From the NCBI GenBank assembly GCA_017526585.1, contig JAFXRC010000044.1, positions 1 to 64,000 on the forward strand: a DNA stretch of 64,000 nucleotides, given 5' to 3'. Positions 8,778 through 15,085 of the stretch are shown here, piece by piece. The DNA comes from Fibrobacter sp. GTDB lineage: Bacteria; Fibrobacterota; Fibrobacteria; Fibrobacterales; Fibrobacteraceae. Numbering within the stretch: the first letter of the stretch is position 1; the number at the start of each line of letters is the position of its first letter. A program made the translations under genes and the position numbers. The notes under the pieces are model-generated. The model worked only from the letters and a program-made list of their open reading frames with translations. It searched no databases and had not been told where the DNA came from.

Positions 8778-9011
8778 CTAGGGACCCTCGGCGGTGATGT
8801 TCAGTTCGTAGGTGCCGTCCTGCATCTCGAAGACCATGGCGTCGCCGTCGTCGGACTTGGAAATGTCGGTTGCGGCTCCGGCGGGGGAGCTGGAGTCGTC
8901 GGAGCATCCGGTAGTGAGAATCATGGCTCCTGAAACCAGGAGGGATGCGATGGATGTCGTTGCAAATCTTGCAATGGCGTTCTGCTTGTTAGAATAGGTT
9001 GAAGTAAACAT
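8778..9011 (-). CDS. Lipoprotein signal segment of the MACPF gene, ends at in-frame TAG
   Basis: The 77-residue frame has a signal peptide with lipobox TTGC followed by SDDSSSPAG, then the start of a mature domain (FEMQDGTYELNITAEGP), and stops at TAG 8778-8780. Reading continues sensibly in the same frame after the TAG (HIEDSTHFVQSISQTEGTG) into the MACPF domain. The segment therefore supplies the export and lipidation signal of the MACPF protein. Promoter B (9056-9121) drives it, and the ribosome site is a weak AGAGG at 10-14 nt. Confidence 0.7.
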   Translation of the reverse strand: MFTSTYSNKQNAIARFATTSIASLLVSGAMILTTGCSDDSSSPAGAATDISKSDDGDAMVFEMQDGTYELNITAEGP

Positions 9012-9055
9012 GGTGAAACCTCTGTAGAAGGTTTTTTGTTTTCTGTTACATCCGT

Positions 9056-9121
9056 AATTTATCTTTGAAAATTCATAAAGTCAAATGCATAATTTTCATT
9101 GTTTTGATAATAAAAATTGAT
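9056..9121 (-). promoter_or_regulatory. LysR-type box plus promoter for the MACPF gene
   Basis: On the minus strand: ATCAA-TTTTT-ATTAT (9121-9107; one perfect half-site, T-N11-A kept), 22 nt, TTGACT (9084-9079), 17 nt, TAAATT (9061-9056). The stretch 9069-9105 is identical over 37 nt to 5702-5738 upstream of the 5799 gene, in inverted orientation. Confidence 0.65.
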
Positions 9122-9143
9122 TGATTGGACTAAGTGCTTATTT

Positions 9144-9209
9144 ATATAAATAATTGATTAAAATGATTAGAATAATGCATTTTATTATATGAATTGAAAG
9201 ATGTATATT
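9144..9209 (+). promoter_or_regulatory. LysR-type box plus promoter for the 9264 gene
   Basis: ATATA-AATAA-TTGAT (9144-9158; right ten bases identical to the 5686 box), 22 nt, weak TTTATT (9181-9186), 17 nt, TATATT (9204-9209). It lies back to back with the MACPF promoter, with the two boxes 22 nt apart. Confidence 0.6.
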
Positions 9210-9263
9210 CATAGTGTGAAAAACAATCCGTGCTGATAGGAATCAGCCACAAAGGAGTGCATT

Positions 9264-9896
9264 ATGAAAATGAGCGTTAAATTCCTGGTCGCGATGGTTG
9301 CGGTAGTGTCTTTTGGCTATGCTGCTGGCAATTTTAAACAGCTTGGCTCAAGCGAAGGCGAATCCCTGGTGGAAAGCGCTGTTGAATCTTCAAGGCTCCC
9401 GGCCTACAGCTATGCCGGAAACGACTCGATCGAAGCCGCCATATCGGCGTATATCGTGGATGAATTCGGAAAGCACTACGCAAAGTCCGACGTGACCATC
9501 CCCATCGTAAACATTTTGGCGGTAAAACCGGCCAAGTTTGGCGAAACCCTAGTCTGGGGTTCGTTCTGGGTGCTCAACTACGAGCTTCGCGGCAACACGC
9601 TCTTCTGCGTGTCGGGCGGCGAATATCCGGGGGTCGCCCACCTGAAAAAAACAGGTGACGGCGGCTATGTCGTCAAGCGGGTAGATGTTGTCGAGGATGG
9701 CTCGCGCTATGTCAAGAGTGCAAAGAAGATCTTTGGCAAGCACTACGATGATTGGGAAAAGAACATGTCGGGAAACGAGACTCTCCGCGAAAGCAAGCGC
9801 GCCGAGATGATTGGCGACTACGTCAAGGCGAACGACCTTTTTGTCACGATGTATCAAGATTACGGCTGGGACGCCAAGCAATTGTTCGCCAAATAA
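9264..9896 (+). CDS. Exported protein of unknown function
   Basis: The 210-residue protein has a Sec signal peptide (about residues 1-20, ending FGYAAG) and a mature domain without recognised motifs. A central strand-rich part (TLVWGSFWVLNYELRGNTLFCVSGGEYPG) looks like a small NTF2- or lipocalin-like alpha/beta fold, but this is only an impression. The C-terminal part is helical and charged. AAAGGAG lies 7 nt before the ATG. The hydrolase gene begins 14 nt after its stop with no terminator between, so the exported protein and the alarmone gene pair may share the LysR-box promoter. Confidence 0.75.
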   Translation: MKMSVKFLVAMVAVVSFGYAAGNFKQLGSSEGESLVESAVESSRLPAYSYAGNDSIEAAISAYIVDEFGKHYAKSDVTIPIVNILAVKPAKFGETLVWGSFWVLNYELRGNTLFCVSGGEYPGVAHLKKTGDGGYVVKRVDVVEDGSRYVKSAKKIFGKHYDDWEKNMSGNETLRESKRAEMIGDYVKANDLFVTMYQDYGWDAKQLFAK

Positions 9897-9910
9897 TATA
9901 CATTTAGGGT

Positions 9911-10474
9911 ATGGATACTTCTATTCTCGATAAGGCAATTGTTTTTGCGGTCAAGGCGCACCAGGGCGTCGAACGCAAGGGGAAAGGTTTCCCCTACATA
10001 GTGCACCCGCTGGAATCGGTGTCGATTGCGGCGACCATGACAAGCGACCAGGAGCTCCTGGCCGCTGCTGTATTGCACGATACCGTTGAAGACACGGCGG
10101 TGACGCTCAAGGATGTCGAACGCGAGTTCGGCAAGAGGGTGGCAGAACTTGTCGAAGCAGAATCCGATATCGAATTCGAAGGCAAGAGCCGCGAAGAAAG
10201 CTGGCGCCTGCGCAAGGAAGAAGCTATCGAGCGCCTTTCTGCAGCGAGCAACGACGTGAAGATGGTGGCGCTCTCGGACAAGCTGAGCAACATCCGCGCC
10301 ATCTATCGTGATTACCAGGCCATAGGCGACAAGGTATGGGACCTGTTCTGCGTAAAGGATGCCGCTTCGCACGAATGGCATTTCCGCGGACTTGCGCGCG
10401 CGCTTTCTAGTCTCAAGGGGACATTCGCCTACGCAGAATTTATCGAGACGATCGACAAGGTTTTTGCCAAGTAG
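9911..10474 (+). CDS. HD-domain small alarmone hydrolase (SAH-like)
   Basis: The 187-residue protein is a compact HD phosphohydrolase of the RelA/SpoT hydrolase type. Metal ligands are visible: H32 in VHPLES, H56-D57 in LHDTVED, and D123 in LSDKLSNIR, the characteristic motif of (p)ppGpp hydrolases and MESH1. It should remove the 3' pyrophosphate from (p)ppGpp or a related product. Its stop is 8 nt before the start of a RelA/SpoT-type synthetase. Such tight hydrolase-synthetase pairs include the toxSAS systems in which an SAH acts as antitoxin, so this could be an immunity gene or a plain alarmone-tuning enzyme. Confidence 0.85.
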   Translation: MDTSILDKAIVFAVKAHQGVERKGKGFPYIVHPLESVSIAATMTSDQELLAAAVLHDTVEDTAVTLKDVEREFGKRVAELVEAESDIEFEGKSREESWRLRKEEAIERLSAASNDVKMVALSDKLSNIRAIYRDYQAIGDKVWDLFCVKDAASHEWHFRGLARALSSLKGTFAYAEFIETIDKVFAK

Positions 10475-10482
10475 GGTGTGCC

Positions 10483-11583
10483 ATGGAACAAAACAAGTAC
10501 GAGTTACCTCCTGTAGAATCCATGATTATGGAGGAGTACCACGAACAGCTTCCCGATTTTGAAAAGTTGCTCGAAGTGGTCAAAAAATTGCTGTATACGA
10601 GTGTTACCGATAATCACCTGTATATCAACACAATTGAGGGTCGTGTCAAGGCCGAGGATAGCCTGGCGGGCAAGCTTGAACGGAAGGCGGGCAAGTATAG
10701 AACCCTTTCGGACTTGACCGATATTTTGGGAGTCCGCATTATTACCTTCTACAGCAACGAAGTCGACAAGATTGCGGCTCTCGTAGGTCGCATATTTGAA
10801 ATCGATTGGACAAATAGCATCGACAAGCGAAAGATGCACGAAATCAATAGCTTTGGCTACAACTCGTTGCATTACATTTGCAGGGTCCCCAAGGAAACAT
10901 TTTTTGACCCGGAGTGCCCGCAGCTGAATGAAATTCGTTTTGAAGTGCAGATGCGGACTTTATTGCAGCATGCGTGGGCGGTCCTTGACCACGATACGGG
11001 CTACAAGTCGGGCTTCGAAGTTCCCAAGGAATACTTGCGCAACTTGAATCGCCTTGCAGGAATGCTGGAACTTGTCGACGAACAGTTCAGCATTATTCGT
11101 GCGGGCATTAATGACTACCGACGCCAAGTGCAATCCTTGGTGAGTTCAGGCAGTTTTGACGAAGTGGAGCTGAATGGAGATTCGTTCGGCAATTATTTGG
11201 AATTGCGTCCTTTCGATATGTTAAACAAGCGCATTGCGTCCATCAACCAAGCCGAGATTCACGAAACTTCGCTTACGCGGTTCTTGAACGTATTTGCTTT
11301 GTTTGGCTTCCGTACGTTGGGCGATGTCGACAGAATGATCAAGAGCGATTCTGACGATGCCTACAAGCTGGCGGCATTTCAGTTGGCGAATACCGACTTG
11401 GATATCATCAATTCGTCTCTCGGGGTAATATCGCTTTGTGCCGTCTATGTGCTTAAACAGGGAGGGGGAGTCTACGGGCTTACCCGGTTCTTGGAAACGC
11501 TCAACGGTGTCTCTGCGAACAACAAGCACCGCGCCGAAGGACTGTTCCGCGTGGCGCAGAATCTTTCGTTTATGCAGAAGTAG
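10483..11583 (+). CDS. RelA/SpoT-domain alarmone synthetase-like protein with C-terminal extension
   Basis: The 366-residue protein has a synthetase domain at about 45-220 with the key residues of small alarmone synthetases: the ATP-binding R-x-K-x3-S-x3-K (R54-K64), LTDILGVRI, a Tyr that stacks on the acceptor guanine (GYNSLHY, Y126) and the E-x-Q-x-R motif (E154-R158). The remaining 140 or so residues form a helical extension not found in plain housekeeping synthetases. It lies 8 nt downstream of an SAH-type hydrolase. It could make (p)ppGpp or, as in toxSAS toxins, (pp)pApp or pyrophosphorylated tRNA. A terminator follows. Confidence 0.8.
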   Translation: MEQNKYELPPVESMIMEEYHEQLPDFEKLLEVVKKLLYTSVTDNHLYINTIEGRVKAEDSLAGKLERKAGKYRTLSDLTDILGVRIITFYSNEVDKIAALVGRIFEIDWTNSIDKRKMHEINSFGYNSLHYICRVPKETFFDPECPQLNEIRFEVQMRTLLQHAWAVLDHDTGYKSGFEVPKEYLRNLNRLAGMLELVDEQFSIIRAGINDYRRQVQSLVSSGSFDEVELNGDSFGNYLELRPFDMLNKRIASINQAEIHETSLTRFLNVFALFGFRTLGDVDRMIKSDSDDAYKLAAFQLANTDLDIINSSLGVISLCAVYVLKQGGGVYGLTRFLETLNGVSANNKHRAEGLFRVAQNLSFMQK

Positions 11584-11602
11584 TTAACGGATTACTGATA
11601 AA

Positions 11603-11640
11603 AAGTCCCCGGCATTGCTGCTGGGGACCTTTGCTTTTTT
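11603..11640 (+). terminator. Terminator of the alarmone gene pair
   Basis: GTCCCC (11605-11610) pairs with GGGGAC (11623-11628), followed by a T-rich tract. Confidence 0.8.
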
Positions 11641-11657
11641 GGAGGGATTGAAGCTTA

Positions 11658-12302
11658 TTACTGCTGCGGGGGCATTGGCGGCGGGTTGCCGTGCGGGCCG
11701 TGTTCTTCATGCGGTCCTTTCGGACCTTTCCTGAATTCGCGGAACTTCTTCATCTGTTCCTTGTGGAACTGGTTGAACTTGTCGAACTGTTCCTTCGAAA
11801 GGATGCCTGCGAGCGTCTGCACGCCATTGATGCGGTGTTCGAGCAGAGCCCTGTCGGCGTCGAGGACCTTTGCCTTTGCCGTTTCGATGGCGTTCTTGTC
11901 GCCGCTTTCAAGGGCTTCGCCAAGGGCCTTCTCGGCTTCGTGCTTGTTCTTGCGGAGATCCTTGAACAGGGAATCTCCCTTGGTGCGGCTCGCTTCGATG
12001 GCAGCCTTCTGTTCCGGCGTCACCTGCAGCAGAGAATCCATTTCGGCAAAGTCCATCTTGCCCTTGAATCTCGGGCCGGGGCCCTTGAAATCTCCATGCG
12101 GGCCCTTGTGTTCGCCCATGTGATGGTTGCCGTGTTCACAAGGGGCGTTCATGGCGCTGTGTTCGCAGGGGGCCCCTTTCTTGCAGCAGGACATTTCTGC
12201 CTTCTGGCAGCAGCAGCCACCGATGTTTAAGTTACCCAGGAAAAATCCCAGGGCGAGTGCAAGCACCGCAATGCTCGCTGCGAATAGTTTGTTTCCGTTC
12301 AT
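11658..12302 (-). CDS. Cys/His-rich Spy/CpxP-like periplasmic protein (metal sensor-like)
   Basis: The 214-residue protein has an N-terminal hydrophobic segment (about 7-27), which may be a membrane anchor or a lipoprotein signal (IGGC). A Cys/His-rich stretch follows (seven Cys, with CCC and CC clusters and several HH or EH pairs, about 30-65). A helical region then carries the LTxxQ-like motif QVTPEQKAAIEASR and a second copy ILSKEQFDKF, as in Spy/CpxP/ZraP/CnrX proteins. The tail is rich in His, Gly and Pro. It lies directly after an ECF sigma and anti-sigma pair, the layout of CnrYXH-type metal responses. Its ligand is not shown by the sequence. Confidence 0.7.
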   Translation of the reverse strand: MNGNKLFAASIAVLALALGFFLGNLNIGGCCCQKAEMSCCKKGAPCEHSAMNAPCEHGNHHMGEHKGPHGDFKGPGPRFKGKMDFAEMDSLLQVTPEQKAAIEASRTKGDSLFKDLRKNKHEAEKALGEALESGDKNAIETAKAKVLDADRALLEHRINGVQTLAGILSKEQFDKFNQFHKEQMKKFREFRKGPKGPHEEHGPHGNPPPMPPQQ

Positions 12303-12306
12303 GGTG

Positions 12307-12675
12307 TTACTCCTTTATTAAATAGCTGAAGCCGACCGTTTCTTCCAGGGTCTCGAAGTCGTCACTTGACGAATTGCCGAGGCTTGAGTACCAGTTCGAG
12401 ACTTCGGTAGGTGCCGAGCTGTAGATGGAAACGTATTCGGTCGAAATGGTTTCGGTAGAATCTATGTTGTTTGTAATAGAAGGCAGGAGCGCCGTCAAGG
12501 CGACAAGGGCGATGCTTGCGACAAGCGGAATGGCGCTGTACCACGCCTTGATAGAGATGATTTTTCCCTTGGGTGCAGCATTGGCTTCTGCGTCCAGGCG
12601 GGCGCAGACTTTTGCCCAGGAATCGTCCCTGGGGGTAAGCCTTTCGAGCTTCGAGAAGTCGATTTTGTCGCTCAT
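12307..12675 (-). CDS. Small membrane protein, putative anti-sigma factor
   Basis: The 122-residue protein starts at the ATG at 12675, which has GAAAGGAG at a good distance; a longer upstream open frame is only a shadow of the sigma gene. It has an N-terminal cytoplasmic part of about 40 residues, one membrane segment (AIPLVASIALVALTALLPSI, about 43-62) and a Ser/Thr/Glu-rich periplasmic part. It begins 2 nt after the ECF sigma stop. Size, topology and position fit an anti-sigma factor that holds the sigma at the membrane, though no classical zinc-binding ASD motif is seen. Confidence 0.6.
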   Translation of the reverse strand: MSDKIDFSKLERLTPRDDSWAKVCARLDAEANAAPKGKIISIKAWYSAIPLVASIALVALTALLPSITNNIDSTETISTEYVSIYSSAPTEVSNWYSSLGNSSSDDFETLEETVGFSYLIKE

Positions 12676-12677
12676 GG

Positions 12678-13223
12678 TTACACTCCTTTCTTGCGATTCT
12701 TCAAATAGTTCCGGACGAAGTTTCTGGCGCGGCTGAGCCTTGCCTTGACGGTCCCCTCGGGCATCTTGTAGATTTCGGCGAGGTCCTTTACGTCTAGGTC
12801 TTCGGCGTCCTTCAGCCAGAGCATGCTGCGGTTCTCGGCGTTGAGCGCGTTCAGCCCCGCTTCCAGGAGTTCCGGGTCGAAACTTTCGTTGGCGGAGTCG
12901 CCCTTGCCTAGCGCCGATTCCACGATGGCGTCGAGGTTGTCCTCTTCGAGTTCGCGGTGTCGCTTCTGGGCGCGCAGCTTCATGAGGCAGGCGTTTACCG
13001 TAAGCCTGAAAAGCCACGTGCCGAGAGCGGACTGTCCGCGGAACCCCTTTATTGCCTTGGGAACCTGCACAAAGACGTCCATCAGGATGTCTTCGGCCTG
13101 GTCGCGGTCCTTCAGCATGCGGAAGGCGAGGTTCAGCACGTTAGTGCTGTGCGCCTGCCAGAGCAGGGCCAAGGCTTCGCGGCCGCCTTTCAGGAGATGT
13201 TGAAGAATCACTTTTTCGTCCAT
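12678..13223 (-). CDS. ECF-type RNA polymerase sigma factor
   Basis: The 181-residue protein has the two ECF regions: region 2 (LAFRMLKDRDQAEDILMDVF, then FRGQSALGTWLFRLTVNACL) and region 4 (LNAENRSMLWLKDAEDLDVKDLAEI with the helix-turn-helix PEGTVKARLSRAR). The start is taken at the ATG at 13223 (MDEKV), which is preceded by AAAAGGG; 13 more residues upstream are possible. It heads a sigma, anti-sigma, Spy-like operon in which the products probably form an envelope or metal stress circuit with autoregulation. Confidence 0.9.
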   Translation of the reverse strand: MDEKVILQHLLKGGREALALLWQAHSTNVLNLAFRMLKDRDQAEDILMDVFVQVPKAIKGFRGQSALGTWLFRLTVNACLMKLRAQKRHRELEEDNLDAIVESALGKGDSANESFDPELLEAGLNALNAENRSMLWLKDAEDLDVKDLAEIYKMPEGTVKARLSRARNFVRNYLKNRKKGV

Positions 13224-13295
13224 TGTACCCTTTTGATGCCTAGGGGGCGGCTCCGGTTGCATAAAAAATGAAAATTTTGCGGCGGGTCGGCGGTT

Positions 13296-13778
13296 TTAGG
13301 GCAGGGTCTGCGCAAAACCGGCGATGTCGATGAGTTCTTCGAGCGAAAGTTCGTCGATGTAGGCTTCCATGCTACGTTCAGGGTCGCCAAAATTCACCTG
13401 GTACCAGAAGGTGGGCATGTCGTCGCGGGCGCGGTCGCCAATAAAGGCGGGTTTTTCGTAGTAGAGCGAAAAATTGAAGCGACGGCCGTCGTTTCCGTGG
13501 CAGGGTCTGCAGTTCTGCATAAAGAGCTTTTCGCCGCGCTCGATGTTTGCGCCCTTGATTTTTCCGTCCTTGTCGAGTAGCTTGTAGACGAGCAGCGCCA
13601 TGCGGGCGTCTTCGCGGGTAAGCGTATCGCCTGGAGAACCGGGTGCCGGCATAGCGGCTATGGATTTTTCGTCATTGGTTTTGGCGGAAGTGTCGCCTGC
13701 AAAAGCAGAAACTCCTAGCAGCATTCCGTATGCTACTGCAAGAACAATCCCGGCGATTTTTAATTGATGCAAAACCAT
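13296..13778 (-). CDS. Monohaem c-type cytochrome, exported
   Basis: The protein (160 residues from the ATG at 13778) has a signal peptide or N-terminal anchor (IAGIVLAVAYGMLLGVSAFA) and a single haem site CRPCH, with a distal Met candidate in RDDMPTF. The layout, GEKLFMQNCRPCHGNDG then a Met-containing loop, is that of small class I cytochromes. The role in electron transfer is unspecified. The start is uncertain: the frame is open to 13823, but that extension runs into an ATCAATTATCA repeat tract. The product is likely periplasmic. No operon partner is visible. Confidence 0.8.
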   Translation of the reverse strand: MVLHQLKIAGIVLAVAYGMLLGVSAFAGDTSAKTNDEKSIAAMPAPGSPGDTLTREDARMALLVYKLLDKDGKIKGANIERGEKLFMQNCRPCHGNDGRRFNFSLYYEKPAFIGDRARDDMPTFWYQVNFGDPERSMEAYIDELSLEELIDIAGFAQTLP

Positions 13779-13820
13779 GCCAACAATGTAGAAATGAAAC
13801 GAACAAATAATGGTAATAGT

Positions 13821-13873
13821 CAATCAACTATCAATTATCAATCATCAATTATCAATCATAAATTATCAACTAC
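13821..13873. repeat. AT-rich tandem repeat upstream of the CE2 esterase
   Basis: Imperfect tandem copies of an ATCAATTATCA-type unit of about 11-14 nt fill this stretch between the cytochrome c gene (-) and the CE2 gene (+). It lies in the presumed divergent promoter zone. Confidence 0.65.
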
Positions 13874-13900
13874 CCATTTCATTTTTACTACTATTCCGCT

Positions 13901-15001
13901 ATGCGTTGTTTGAATTGGATCCGTTCGGCTTTGGCGGCGTGTTCGCTATTGCCGGCATTATCATTTGCAGCGGAGGTCACTGTGAGTGGATTCTCTGATA
14001 ATCTGTTGTTTAGCGGTCGCTGGGACCACGGCAAGGAATACAGCCGTACAAGTGCCCCGGCTGCCATGGTGCAGTTCAATGCGCAGGCAAAGGAACTGCA
14101 GTTCGAAATCTCGGGCGAAGCCCGCTTCCGTATGGACGAAGACGGCAAGCAGATTGCCATTATCTCGACGGATGCTCGCGATGTGTATAAAGTAAAAACG
14201 ACCGGTACTGCCAGTCCGCACCTGTATCGGCTGATCAAGATCAGCGAAAGCAACCCGGGCGGGATTTTCCTTTACAAGGTGGCAACCGACAAGTCGGGCA
14301 AGTTCCTTGCCCCTCCCAAGCATAACAACCGGCGCATCGAGTTCATCGGCGACTCCTACACCGTGGGCTACGGGGTTGAAGGTCAGCTGGGCGACCCGGA
14401 TTCCTTCGTGTTCAAGACGACGAACACCTCCAAGGGCTATGCGTTCTTGCTTGCGGATGGTTTCAGGGCGGACTTCCAGATCAACGCGTTTAGCGGACGC
14501 GGCCTGGTGCGCAACTACGACAACATCGTGCCGGAATGGCCGGTGACCCGCCTCTACGAATATACCGTTCCGGGGCTTGCCCCCGAAGACCTCGACAAGG
14601 GCGTTCCCGACGAGAGCCTGCGCTACGATTTCGGAAGCTTCCATCCGCAGGTCATCGTCATCTTCGTCGGCATCAATGATTTCCAGGGCAACCCGCCCTA
14701 CGCCGACAAGGACGAATACAAGAAGGCCTATGTGGCACTGCTCGAAAAGCTCCGCAAGGCGCATCCGGGCGTCAAGTTCCTGCTGGTGTCTACCAAGGTG
14801 TGGCCGAACGACGACATGACTCCGACGGTCAAGGCCGTCTACGACAGCCAAAAGGCCCTTGGAAAGAAGGATTTGGAGTTTGTCGAAGTCCATACCGAAA
14901 ATACGGCTCTCCACGGGCACCCGAGCGAACATTCCCAGGCGGACCTGGCAAGGACGCTTCGTTCCATCGTTGCTAGGCTGGGTGGCTGGCTTTCAAGGTG
15001 A
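13901..15001 (+). CDS. Carbohydrate esterase family 2-type acetylxylan esterase, exported
   Basis: The 366-residue protein has a signal peptide (about 1-23, ending LSFAAE), an N-terminal jelly-roll-like domain (about 25-140) and a C-terminal SGNH hydrolase domain. Catalytic features are the nucleophile Ser in FIGDSYTVGYG, the Gly/Asn block in FVGINDFQGN and the His in LHGHPSEHSQ. The two-domain order with GDSYTxGYG is typical of CE2 deacetylases acting on xylan or manno-oligosaccharides. It would remove acetyl groups to expose backbone to xylanases such as the GH10 at 28277. A TACTAT element lies only 6 nt before the ATG, hinting at a leaderless message. Confidence 0.85.
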   Translation: MRCLNWIRSALAACSLLPALSFAAEVTVSGFSDNLLFSGRWDHGKEYSRTSAPAAMVQFNAQAKELQFEISGEARFRMDEDGKQIAIISTDARDVYKVKTTGTASPHLYRLIKISESNPGGIFLYKVATDKSGKFLAPPKHNNRRIEFIGDSYTVGYGVEGQLGDPDSFVFKTTNTSKGYAFLLADGFRADFQINAFSGRGLVRNYDNIVPEWPVTRLYEYTVPGLAPEDLDKGVPDESLRYDFGSFHPQVIVIFVGINDFQGNPPYADKDEYKKAYVALLEKLRKAHPGVKFLLVSTKVWPNDDMTPTVKAVYDSQKALGKKDLEFVEVHTENTALHGHPSEHSQADLARTLRSIVARLGGWLSR

Positions 15002-15085
15002 TTTTACGCACACTTAAAAGGGTCTATTCTTGTCTTTTTGGTCTTTTTTATATATTTAAGTGGGGAATAAAGATGGAAAACGACT

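Larger units (their letters stand above)
6580..9011 (-). pseudogene. Composite MACPF-FISUMP lipoprotein gene, disrupted
   Basis: Joining the three minus-strand frames gives a lipoprotein of about 800 residues: signal and lipobox, MACPF domain, FISUMP-like tail. Two interruptions break it: TAG at 8778-8780 with the frame unchanged, and a -1 frame change around the A5 run at 7036-7040. Both flanking protein sequences remain intact and free of other stops, so any inactivation would be recent. Sequencing error or recoding are alternatives. Confidence 0.6.

Noticed and set aside
12676..13017. N-terminal extension of the anti-sigma frame up to 13017
   Set aside because: It overlaps the sigma factor gene in another frame and reads as Arg/Pro/Gly-rich shadow sequence. 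The ATG at 12675 has a good ribosome site.
13821..13873. ATCAATTATCA repeats as further LysR boxes
   Set aside because: They contain ATCAA half-sites, but no box with the 22-nt spacing to a -35/-10 pair could be found, so I keep it as a simple tandem repeat.
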